NCBI GenBank assembly: GCA_964449135.1
Contig: CAYUXZ010000041.1
Location: 1 to 24,155 of the forward strand
From: SZAS-103 sp964449135
GTDB taxonomy: Bacteria; Pseudomonadota; Gammaproteobacteria; Xanthomonadales; Xanthomonadaceae
Reading direction: 5' to 3'
Length of the DNA stretch: 24,155 nucleotides
Below, piece by piece: positions 14,370 to 24,155 of the stretch (its first letter is position 1; every line of letters begins with the position of its first letter). The translations under genes were made by a program, and so were the position numbers. The notes under the pieces are model-generated. The model searched no databases. It saw nothing but the letters and a program-made list of their open reading frames with translations, and had not been told where the DNA came from.

Positions 14370-15221
14370 ATGAAAGACACATTGCAAACGCGGTCGCTGG
14401 GCGTCGGCATCGGCCTGCGCTCGCCGCACTACCAAGAGCTGCGCACGCGTAAGCCGCCCATCGGCTGGCTCGAAGCGCACACCGAGAATTACCTGGGCGA
14501 CGGCGGTTACGACCTGCACGTCCTCACCCGCCTGCGCGAGCGTTATCCGATCAGCCTGCACGGCGTAGGACTCGGGCTCGGCTCCGCGCGCGGCTTTTCT
14601 CCAGAACATTTGCAGCGGATTGCCGCACTGGTGAAGCGCATCGATCCGTGCCTGGTTTCCGAGCACCTGTGCTGGGGCGCGATCGCGGACCGTTCGCTCA
14701 ACGACCTGTTGCCGTTGCCGCTGACCGAACAGGCATTGAGCCTGATGTGCGAGCGCATTTCGCGGATGCACGATGCGCTGCAGCGCCGCGTGCTGGTCGA
14801 GAACATCTCGACCTACCTCCGTTTCGCGAGCGACGAATTCGACGAGGCGTATTTCCTCAATGAGCTGGCTTCGCGCACCGGCTGCGGGATCCTGCTCGAC
14901 ATCAACAACCTCTACGTCAACCAGTGCAACCACGGCAGCGATGCGGCAGCTTGCATTGACGCCATTGCGATCGGACACGTCGGCGAGATCCATCTTGCCG
15001 GGCATCTGGTCACTGATCTCGCGGTCATAGATCACCACGGCGATCGCGTCAGCGATGCCGTGTGGGGCCTGTATTGCCGTGCATTGCGCCGCTTCGGCGA
15101 TGTGCCGACCCTGATCGAATGGGACACCGACGTGCCCGCGCTGGACGTGCTGCTCGACGAAGCCGCGCGCGCTCGACGCTGCATGGACTGCTGCCTCGCG
15201 GAGGCCGCCGATGCCGCTTGA
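14370..15221 (+). CDS. bufB: DUF692/MNIO bufferin-modifying enzyme (BufB)
   Basis: A 283-residue multinuclear non-heme iron oxidase of the DUF692 family, TIM-barrel fold, cytosolic. The metal-binding motifs run in order: GWLEAHTENYL, ISLHGVGLGLGS, CLVSEHLCWG, VENIST, GILLDINNLYVN, GEIHLAGH, HGDRVSDAVWGLY and LIEWDTD. In studied relatives this enzyme oxidises Cys residues of the precursor using O2. AGGGGAG-like purines precede the ATG. It overlaps the next gene by 11 bases, so the two are co-translated. Its other possible substrate in this region is the BufA-like peptide at 9479. Confidence 0.95.
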   Translation: MKDTLQTRSLGVGIGLRSPHYQELRTRKPPIGWLEAHTENYLGDGGYDLHVLTRLRERYPISLHGVGLGLGSARGFSPEHLQRIAALVKRIDPCLVSEHLCWGAIADRSLNDLLPLPLTEQALSLMCERISRMHDALQRRVLVENISTYLRFASDEFDEAYFLNELASRTGCGILLDINNLYVNQCNHGSDAAACIDAIAIGHVGEIHLAGHLVTDLAVIDHHGDRVSDAVWGLYCRALRRFGDVPTLIEWDTDVPALDVLLDEAARARRCMDCCLAEAADAA

Positions 15222-15981
15222 AGCCCTGCAATCGGATTTCGCTGCGGCGTTGTTCGACGCACGCCGCGCATCGGCGTTGCTGCCCGCACTGCAATTGCGC
15301 GGCGAGTGCACGCTCGATCTGATTTCGCTGTATCGCGGCAACCTGCTCGCGGCCTGGCAGAAGGCGCTCGCGAACGCGTTCCCGGTCGTGCGCGCGCTGG
15401 TCGGCGAGGAATTCTTCGATGCGCTCGCGCGCGTCTACGGCCACGCGCACCCGAGCGCGAACGGCGACCTCAACCGCTTCGGCGAGCATTTCGCGGCGTT
15501 CGTCACCGATTTCGAGCACACCCGCGAATTGCCGTACCTGGGCGATGTCGCCGCGCTGGAGTGGATCGTGCACCGCGCGCACTACGCGGCCGACGCGATT
15601 CCGGTCTCCCGCCACCAGATCGCGCGACTGCTGCCGCACGAACTGCTCGCGGCGCGTTTCGCGCTGCATCCGGCCTGCGCATGGCTGGACTCGGGTTTCC
15701 CGGTCGCGCAGATCTGGCTCGCGCATCAGCCCGGCGCGGACGTCGCGCTGCCCGAATCGCTGGAGCGCGGCGACATCGCGCTGGTCGCGCGGCCGCTATG
15801 GCGCGCCGAGGTCGTGCGCTCCAGCGCCGGCGAGATCGCGGCATTGGAAAAATTGCGCGATGGCGAATCGCTGGAAGCGGCGATCGAAGCCGCGCTCGAG
15901 GAGCAGCGGGGATTCGACTTCGCCAAGGCCCTGCCGCGCTGGCTGGACCTGTCGTTGCTGGTTCGGCCACAAGCTCCGTAA
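15211..15981 (+). CDS. bufC: DUF2063 partner protein of the MNIO enzyme (BufC)
   Basis: 256 residues, cytosolic. The N-terminal DUF2063 domain (about residues 1-100) is visible in LISLYRGNLLAAWQKALANA, then FPVVRALVGEEFF and the HPSANGDLNRFGEHFAAFV region. The rest is a helical C-terminal domain. In bufferin and related RiPP systems this partner binds the precursor and presents it to the DUF692 enzyme (family knowledge). A GGAGG-like site overlaps the bufB end, and the start lies 11 bases inside bufB, a standard arrangement for this pair. Confidence 0.92.
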   Translation: MPLEALQSDFAAALFDARRASALLPALQLRGECTLDLISLYRGNLLAAWQKALANAFPVVRALVGEEFFDALARVYGHAHPSANGDLNRFGEHFAAFVTDFEHTRELPYLGDVAALEWIVHRAHYAADAIPVSRHQIARLLPHELLAARFALHPACAWLDSGFPVAQIWLAHQPGADVALPESLERGDIALVARPLWRAEVVRSSAGEIAALEKLRDGESLEAAIEAALEEQRGFDFAKALPRWLDLSLLVRPQAP

Positions 15982-16051
15982 TTGCTGCACCTCGCAACGC
16001 GATCGCATCCATCCAATTTCGTCCGTCACAACAAGAATCGAGGTACGAACC

Positions 16052-16534
16052 ATGTCCGCACTGCGAAACCTGCATCAATGGCTCACCCTGTCGCGCTTCG
16101 ACGGCGCCGTACAGGCCTGGGCCGGATCGGCGCTGCTGCTGTTCCTGCGGATCTACGTCGGCTGGCAGTTCTTCCACGCCGGCCTGATCAAGATCCACGA
16201 CTGGAACGCGACACTCGCATTGTTCCACGACGAATACAGCGTGCCCGTGCTGCCGCCGACGCTGGCCGCTTACGTCGGCGCGTTCGGCGAACTCGTGTTC
16301 CCGACCCTGCTGTTCGCCGGCCTGTTCACGCGCGCGGCCGCGCTGGGCCTGTTCGCGGTGAACGCGATGGCGGTGATCTCCTACCCGGTGCTGTTCACGC
16401 TCGAGTGCCCGGCCGCGATCAACGACCACAAGTACTGGGCGATCGGGATCTTCACGATCTTCTGCTTCGGAGCGGGGCGCGCATCGGTGGACTATTTGCT
16501 GCGCTCGCGCACCCCGATACCCGCGATGGCCTGA
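16052..16534 (+). CDS. bufD: DoxX-family membrane protein (BufD)
   Basis: A 160-residue protein with four hydrophobic helices (about 26-45, 68-88, 94-118 and 130-148) and the DoxX pattern LRIYVGWQFFHAGLIKI, then YVGAFGELVFPTLLFAGLFTR. DoxX proteins usually close DUF2282-DUF692-DUF2063 operons; a quinone- or redox-linked role has been suggested but not settled. It begins 70 bases after bufC, with GAGG about 8 bases before the ATG, and no terminator intervenes, so it is most likely in the same transcript. No convincing terminator was seen after it. The 200-base stretch before the kinase holds no other gene. Confidence 0.9.
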   Translation: MSALRNLHQWLTLSRFDGAVQAWAGSALLLFLRIYVGWQFFHAGLIKIHDWNATLALFHDEYSVPVLPPTLAAYVGAFGELVFPTLLFAGLFTRAAALGLFAVNAMAVISYPVLFTLECPAAINDHKYWAIGIFTIFCFGAGRASVDYLLRSRTPIPAMA

Positions 16535-16733
16535 GTTCGATTCGATCGACGGATCGGCCGCATTCGATAGCCGGTTGCAGGTAGCGACGCGTTCGATCGG
16601 ATCGATTTCGCGCTCGGCGTCTCGCCTGCGACGTTCGTCGGAAACTGTGCGGCACCGCGCTTCCGGCCGGGCTCGCGCTGACGTATGCTGGCCGCGACAT
16701 CGTTCGGCGCCCTCCCCCGACGCCCCAGACGCC

Positions 16734-17987
<1,254 letters not shown>

Positions 17988-18006
17988 GCTTGATGCGAGT
18001 CCATCG

Positions 18007-18032
18007 CGAAAAACCCGCACATCCCTGTGCGG
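18007..18032 (-). terminator. Intrinsic terminator, convergent, strongest on the minus strand
   Basis: CCGCACA (18015-18021) and TGTGCGG (18026-18032) form a 7-bp stem with loop TCCC. On the minus strand it is followed by GTTTTTCG, a good U tract for the gene ending at 18088. On the plus strand ACTTTC follows, a weaker end for the kinase transcript. Confidence 0.8.
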
Positions 18033-18087
18033 ACTTTCAATAAAAGCGCCGAGCCATTCGTCGGCGTCACGGATCGGATCGCAGTTT

Positions 18088-18321
18088 TCAGGTTTCGGTC
18101 GCGGTGTCCGGCGCGGAAATGCCCTGCTTGGCGAGGATGTCGTTCATGCGTGCGCGCACGTGCGCGAGGTCGTCGGCACCGGCGGCCGATTCGATCGCAT
18201 CGGCCTGCGCGGCGAACACCCGCCACAGGTCCGCGGGGCAGGTTTCATCCATGACCAGCATCTGCAGATCGCGATCGAGCTCGTCGAGCATGGCGTCGAG
18301 TTCAACCCGGGTCTTGGCCAT
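18088..18321 (-). CDS. Small protein of unknown function
   Basis: A 77-residue, mainly acidic, soluble protein beginning MAKTRVELDAMLDELDRDL, followed by a second helix-rich segment (VFAAQADAIESAAGADDLAH). No signal peptide, membrane helix or metal motif is visible; the single Cys (near residue 28) is isolated. I do not recognise the family. GGAGG lies 4 bases before the ATG and a terminator follows, so the gene is likely real and monocistronic. The much longer open frame upstream on this strand is the complement of the TPR-sulfotransferase gene and is not used. Confidence 0.6.
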   Translation of the reverse strand: MAKTRVELDAMLDELDRDLQMLVMDETCPADLWRVFAAQADAIESAAGADDLAHVRARMNDILAKQGISAPDTATET

Positions 18322-18417
18322 GATGCCTCCGCGATCGCTGCGACGGGCGCATCTTGCCGGATTTTTCCGCGGCGTGCAGCGAGCGCCAGCGCGTCCGGCC
18401 GCGCGTGCACCGCGCGA

Positions 18418-18426
18418 TGCTATGAT
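18418..18426 (+). promoter_or_regulatory. Extended -10 promoter before the TPR-sulfotransferase gene
   Basis: TGCTATGAT (18418-18426) is an extended -10 (TGn plus TATGAT); no clear -35 is seen 17 bases upstream. Transcription would start near 18432, just before the hairpin at 18445. Confidence 0.55.
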
Positions 18427-18444
18427 CGCCCGCGACAAAACCCG

Positions 18445-18467
18445 AACCCGCCGCGCAGGCGGGTTTT
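18445..18467 (+). terminator. Terminator-like leader hairpin before the TPR-sulfotransferase gene
   Basis: AACCCGCC (18445-18452) and GGCGGGTT (18458-18465) form an 8-bp stem with loop GCGCA, followed by TT then CGC. The stem is identical to the one after tRNA-Leu at 7201. It falls about 12 bases after the predicted start and 52 before the ATG, so it would act as an early attenuator or as a 5' stabilising hairpin. Its T tract is short (4 T). Confidence 0.6.
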
Positions 18468-18519
18468 CGCTGCCGGCGTCTTGCTTGCCGACGACGCCAT
18501 CATCACTGTGACGAACCGG

Positions 18520-20607
18520 ATGACCGACCCGCTCCCCCCCGCCTCCGAACCGCGCATCCGGCCGGCCGAAACGAGACTGCGCGCGCAGCTCGAGGCCGAT
18601 CCGGGCCAGCACGATCTCGCCCTGCTGCTCGGCGACCTGCTGCTCGGCGACGGCCGCAGCGAAGAGGCCGTCGAGCTGCTGTGGGCGCACTGCGAGGACC
18701 GCGCCTGCGGCGACATGCTCCGCGAATACTTCGTCGGCGAACGCCGCTCGGGGGAAGCGCAGCGCCTGCTCGAGCGGCGCGGATCCGATGCGAGCGCGTC
18801 TGGCCTGGTGGACAAGGCGATCGCGAGCCACCTGCGCGGGGACCTCGAAAGCGCGATGACCTGTTGCCGGCTCGCGCAATCGGCCGATCCGAACTACGTG
18901 CCGGCGTGGAACCACCTCGGACGCGCGCTGTTCAACGCGCGCCGCGCCACGGCCGCGCGCGCCGAATTCGTGCACGCGGTGCGGATGGCGCCGGATTACG
19001 CGGAAGCCTGGCACAACCTCGCGCACGTGCTGCGTGATGCGCAGGAATTCGAACAGGCCGAGCGCGCCTACGGCCACGCGCTGCGCCTGCGGCCGGCGTA
19101 CCGCTCGGCGCTGCTCAACCTCGGCATCGTGCTCGCCGCGATGAACCGTCCTGACGACGCCTTGCTGCAGTTCGAGAAGCTGCTGGCAATCGATCCCGAC
19201 AACGCCGAGGCCTGGTTCAACCTCGCGTTGTGCCAGCACCTGCTGCGGCGCTTCGACGACGCACGCGAATCGTACGAACGCGCGATCGCGTATGATCCGC
19301 GCAACCTGCGTGTCCACCTGCAGTACGGCCGGCTGCTCAACGAACGCTTCGATACCGCAGGCGCGCTGGATCAGTTCCGCCGCGCGCTGGACATCGATCC
19401 GCGCGATCCGGAAACCTGGGGCGAGATCGCCAATGTCCACGAACAGGCGAACAACCTCGCCGAGGCCGATCGCGCGATCGTCGCCGGGCTGTCGTTCGCT
19501 CCGAACGACCCCGGGCTGAAGCTCGCGCAGGCAAAGCTCGCGCGGCGGCGCGGCGATGTCGAAGCGACGCTCGCTATCCTTCGCGGCATCGACCTGAAAT
19601 CGCTGCACCCGCGGCTGCACCAGCAATACCAGTATGAACTCGGCTGGGCGCTGGATCGCGCGGGCGAATCCGCCGCCGCGATCGCCGCGTTCGAGCAAGC
19701 GAACGCGATGGCCTCGCGCAGCCCGCGCGCGCAGGGAACCGATGCGCAGGCATTCGACCGCCAGCTCGATGCGATCGAAACCTGGCTGGCCGACGACGCG
19801 CCCACGGCGGCGCACGATGCCGACGAGGACGCGGGCGAGGATTTGTGCTTCCTGCTCGGCTTCCCGCGTTCGGGCACGACCCTGCTCGACGTGATGCTGG
19901 CCGGCCATCCCGACGTCGCCGCGATCGAGGAGCAGCCCACGATCGAGCGCCTCGCGCAGACGCTCGGCGAATCGGCGCACGGCTATCCGAATGCGCTCGT
20001 GTCGCTGGACCGCGCCGGACGCGACGCGCTGCGTTCCCAGTACCGTCGCCATGTCGCGGACCTGCTAGGCGGACGTGCAGGGGCCGCACGACTGATCGTG
20101 GACAAGATGCCGATCCGCAGCGTGCACGCGGGTTTCATCCAGCGCCTTTTCCCCCGCGCGCGTATCCTCTTTTCGTTGCGCCATCCCTGCGACGTGGTGC
20201 TGAGCAACTACATGCAGCACTACGCCGCGAACGAGATCAACGTGCACTTCCACACGCTCGCCGAAACCGCTCGTATCTATGACCGCGCGATGCAGGTGTG
20301 GGAGAAGACGTTCGCAACGATCCCGCTGCGCAACACTTACCTGCGTTACGAGGATCTCATCGAAGACGCCTCGCGCACCCTGCGCGAGGCCTGCGACTTC
20401 CTCGGCCTGCCCTGGCGCGACGAGCTGACGGAACACCGCAAGCACCTGAAAGGCCGCGATCGCATCGCGACCCACAGCTACCACCAGGTCGCCGAACCGA
20501 TCTACGGGCGCGCCGTGGGCCGCTGGGAGCGTTATCGCGATGCGCTCGCGCCTTGTCTGCCGACGCTGCGCCCGCACGCCGAGCATTTCGGTTATCGCAT
20601 CGACTGA
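18520..20607 (+). CDS. TPR-repeat sulfotransferase family protein
   Basis: 695 residues. The N-terminal region (about 20-420) holds roughly eight to ten tetratricopeptide-like helix pairs with the usual A-x-x-x-G/A pattern (for example NAEAWFNLALCQHLLRRFDD and PETWGEIANVHEQANNLAEA). The C-terminal sulfotransferase domain (about 440-690) carries the PAPS 5'-phosphosulfate loop FPRSGTTLLD (448-457) and the 3'-phosphate motif RHPCDVVLSNYMQ with R554 and S562. It is a cytosolic protein of the 'tetratricopeptide repeat-containing sulfotransferase' family. The natural acceptor is unknown. The start is ATG at 18520; a GTG four codons upstream is possible. It is monocistronic and convergent with the gene at 20632. 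Confidence 0.88.
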   Translation: MTDPLPPASEPRIRPAETRLRAQLEADPGQHDLALLLGDLLLGDGRSEEAVELLWAHCEDRACGDMLREYFVGERRSGEAQRLLERRGSDASASGLVDKAIASHLRGDLESAMTCCRLAQSADPNYVPAWNHLGRALFNARRATAARAEFVHAVRMAPDYAEAWHNLAHVLRDAQEFEQAERAYGHALRLRPAYRSALLNLGIVLAAMNRPDDALLQFEKLLAIDPDNAEAWFNLALCQHLLRRFDDARESYERAIAYDPRNLRVHLQYGRLLNERFDTAGALDQFRRALDIDPRDPETWGEIANVHEQANNLAEADRAIVAGLSFAPNDPGLKLAQAKLARRRGDVEATLAILRGIDLKSLHPRLHQQYQYELGWALDRAGESAAAIAAFEQANAMASRSPRAQGTDAQAFDRQLDAIETWLADDAPTAAHDADEDAGEDLCFLLGFPRSGTTLLDVMLAGHPDVAAIEEQPTIERLAQTLGESAHGYPNALVSLDRAGRDALRSQYRRHVADLLGGRAGAARLIVDKMPIRSVHAGFIQRLFPRARILFSLRHPCDVVLSNYMQHYAANEINVHFHTLAETARIYDRAMQVWEKTFATIPLRNTYLRYEDLIEDASRTLREACDFLGLPWRDELTEHRKHLKGRDRIATHSYHQVAEPIYGRAVGRWERYRDALAPCLPTLRPHAEHFGYRID

Positions 20608-20631
20608 TTCTGCAGATGCCGCGCGGCGCGA

Positions 20632-20898
20632 TCAACGCGACCGGCGCCGCGAACTCGCGGGCGAGACGTCGATCATCAGCGCGACCACGAGGCCGGCGAT
20701 TGAAACCAGATTCCACTGTCCGCCGAACCAGTGCTGCACGGCGACGTACCACAGCAGCGTGGTCGGCAGGAACACGAAACCCAGGATCGGCCACAGCGGC
20801 GTGGTGAAGACGTGGTTGAACCAGTGCGTGAACAGCCACAGCAGCACGATCACGATGCGCGGCGTGAGCAGGGCGAGGATCGCGAACAGGCAGGGCAT
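20632..20898 (-). CDS. Small membrane protein of unknown function
   Basis: An 88-residue protein with two to three hydrophobic helices (about 3-22, 38-52 and 64-78) and a basic C-terminus ending SSRRRSR. AAAGGA lies 8 bases before the ATG. It follows the gene at 20923 by 24 bases on the same strand, so the two are likely one transcript. The stop is 24 bases from the stop of the convergent sulfotransferase gene, with no terminator seen between. I do not recognise the family. Confidence 0.6.
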   Translation of the reverse strand: MPCLFAILALLTPRIVIVLLWLFTHWFNHVFTTPLWPILGFVFLPTTLLWYVAVQHWFGGQWNLVSIAGLVVALMIDVSPASSRRRSR

Positions 20899-20922
20899 TG
20901 TCGATTCCTTTCGGGATGGAGG

Positions 20923-21597
20923 CTATTTCTTTCCGCCGTTCGCCATCACGCGCGGCGGTAGCGTGTATCCGATCCGCGCGACCTGGCTCTGCGGCACCGC
21001 TTCGGAGGTGTTGTCCTGCGGCCAGTACAGGAACACCCACGCGCTGTTCGAACCGAGCAGCACGGGTTGTTTCGCCTCGGGCTTGTCGTGGTTGTTGTAG
21101 GTGATCCAGATGCGCGTGCCGTCGCCCTGCAGCACGCGCTGCGACTGCGAGGCGGTGTAGATGCTGATCAGCCAGGCCGCGATGCCCAGCAGCATCGCCG
21201 CGAACACGTACTCGGCGGTGAGTCCCTTGTCGGTGAGCTTGTCGCGCCAGGGCGGGAACACGAGCTTGCCCCACCAGGTGGTTTCGCGGATTGCGTTCAC
21301 GCGCTGCGGCTGGGTCTCGCGGAAGGCATCGACGCGCGAGCCCAGCCAGCTCAGGAACGCACCGGCCGCGACGACGATGAAGTACATCGGATCGTGCAGC
21401 GCGGCGACCAGGAAATCCGCCGGCTGCATGTAGTCGAGCACGCGGATGCCGAAGGGCTGGTAGAAGCAGTAGCTCGCCCACAGGCCGATCGCCGAAGTCG
21501 CCAGGTACGTCGCGGTGAGCAGCATCGTGGGCTCGCGCAGCGCGCGCAGGCTCCACTGCTCGGATTCCGGCATCTGGGGGCGGATTTCGTCCGTCAT
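20923..21597 (-). CDS. Membrane protein of unknown function
   Basis: 224 residues with three predicted membrane helices (about 25-46, 63-86 and 133-149). A soluble C-terminal domain of about 75 residues follows (about 150-224; TYNNHDKPEAKQPVLLGSNS, then AWVFLYWPQDNTSEAVPQSQ). No catalytic motif or cysteine cluster stands out. The gene precedes the small membrane protein at 20632 and diverges from the glycine riboswitch. No clear Shine-Dalgarno was found for the ATG at 21597; the Met at residue 9 is an alternative. I do not recognise the family. Confidence 0.65.
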   Translation of the reverse strand: MTDEIRPQMPESEQWSLRALREPTMLLTATYLATSAIGLWASYCFYQPFGIRVLDYMQPADFLVAALHDPMYFIVVAAGAFLSWLGSRVDAFRETQPQRVNAIRETTWWGKLVFPPWRDKLTDKGLTAEYVFAAMLLGIAAWLISIYTASQSQRVLQGDGTRIWITYNNHDKPEAKQPVLLGSNSAWVFLYWPQDNTSEAVPQSQVARIGYTLPPRVMANGGKK

Positions 21598-21676
21598 CGC
21601 CGCATGTTGCCACAAGGCCGGATGAAGGCCCCGTGGACGTGCTCCGGCCGGTCGGGACGCGGCTTCGCCGCGACTG

Positions 21677-21682
21677 TATAAT
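21677..21682 (+). promoter_or_regulatory. -10 element of the gcvP riboswitch transcript
   Basis: A perfect TATAAT. The best -35 at 17 bases is GGGACG (21654-21659, three of six). Start would be near 21689, just before the first riboswitch aptamer, leaving a leader of about 305 bases to gcvP. Confidence 0.8.
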
Positions 21683-21687
21683 CCGCG

Positions 21688-21870
21688 CACCGTGTGGTGG
21701 AAGAAGCGGCATCGCCGCTGCCGAAGGCGCAACGCCCGTAATCGCTCAGGCCCGATACCGCCGCGCGGGACAACTCTGGAGAGACCGGCCCGTACGCGGG
21801 AACCGGCGCCGAAGGGGCAAGAGGTCGTCGAACGACGCACCTCCAAACTCTCAGGCAGAAGGACAGAGGG
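21688..21870 (+). ncRNA. Tandem glycine riboswitch before gcvP
   Basis: Two glycine aptamers in a row. The first (about 21688-21772) has GCCGAAGGCGCAA and CGCTCAGGCCCGATACCG. The second (about 21773-21870) has GGAGAG, GCGCCGAAGGGGCAA, and AAACTCTCAGGCAGAAGGAC then AGAG, the strongest match to the conserved core. CTCTG (21774-21778) and CAGAG (21864-21868) close the second aptamer. The downstream gene encodes the glycine-cleaving P-protein, so glycine should switch expression on. A 10-bp hairpin (21915-21940) and a 5-bp hairpin (21949-21963) lie in the likely expression platform. Confidence 0.93.
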
Positions 21871-21914
21871 GCGAAGCAGGGCTTTCGAGCGGCACAAGCC
21901 GCGAGCCTGCGAGC

Positions 21915-21940
21915 GCCAGCACGCTTCGCGGCGTGCTGGC
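21915..21940 (+). promoter_or_regulatory. Hairpin in the gcvP riboswitch expression platform
   Basis: GCCAGCACGC and GCGTGCTGGC form a perfect 10-bp stem with a 6-base loop (TTCGCG), about 45 bases after the second aptamer. No U tract follows, so control through translation or RNA stability is more likely than intrinsic termination. A smaller GCGGG/CCCGC stem follows at 21949-21963. Confidence 0.75.
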
Positions 21941-21993
21941 CGGACCGAGCGGGGCTTTCCCGCGAGGCACCCCATCTACGGACTGCCCTTGCC

Positions 21994-24155
<2,162 letters not shown>

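Noticed and set aside
16535..16733. Promoter for the kinase (TATGCT at 16684)
   Set aside because: The matching -35 region has only two consensus bases, so I could not support a call.
18088..20052. 654-codon minus-strand frame opposite the TPR-sulfotransferase
   Set aside because: Only its last 77 codons, downstream of GGAGG, look like a gene; the rest mirrors the sulfotransferase coding strand.

Overview
The window is high-GC, gene-dense chromosomal DNA from a gammaproteobacterium. The rnr-rlmB pair beside a tRNA-Leu, the bacterial Ser/Thr kinase, the TPR-sulfotransferase and the zinc-finger ECF pair fit the Xanthomonadales (Rhodanobacteraceae-like). This assignment is inferred from gene content and codon use, without a database search. 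No transposase, integrase, phage gene or CRISPR array was seen.

Layout. At 1-7.2 kb lie the 3' end of cysK, a glutathione S-transferase, a HIG1-type two-helix membrane protein, and a secreted phosphodiesterase/alkaline-phosphatase-family protein. Two 74-bp direct repeats flank the phosphodiesterase gene; one is the end of a small membrane protein gene and the other a decayed copy. The rnr, rlmB and small membrane protein genes follow on the minus strand, divergent from tRNA-Leu(CAG), which has a good promoter and terminator. At 7.2-16.5 kb lies the most interesting block. It holds a zinc-finger anti-sigma/ECF sigma pair and a six-gene minus-strand operon: NDH-2-type NADH dehydrogenase, 3-hydroxybutyrate dehydrogenase, patatin, acetoacetate decarboxylase, a stray DUF2282/BufA-like peptide and a class III nucleotide cyclase. 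Divergent from it is a complete bufferin-type operon (BufA precursor, DUF692/MNIO enzyme, DUF2063 partner, DoxX membrane protein). At 16.5-24.2 kb lie a membrane Ser/Thr kinase, a small unknown protein, a TPR-sulfotransferase, two unknown membrane proteins, and gcvP (cut by the window end) behind a tandem glycine riboswitch.

How it may work together. The two divergent operons share a near-identical promoter element, TGTAAGG-N15-CGTCC. A related element with exactly the same spacing, GTATGG-N15-CGTCG, lies before the ECF sigma gene. I infer a local ECF regulon in which the sigma/anti-sigma pair controls itself, the bufferin operon, and the NADH dehydrogenase/ketone-body operon that carries a second BufA-like peptide. 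Bufferins are copper-binding modified peptides in the systems studied so far. The added respiratory, ketone-body and cyclase genes, and the second peptide with no adjacent modifying enzyme, look like a new extension of that system.
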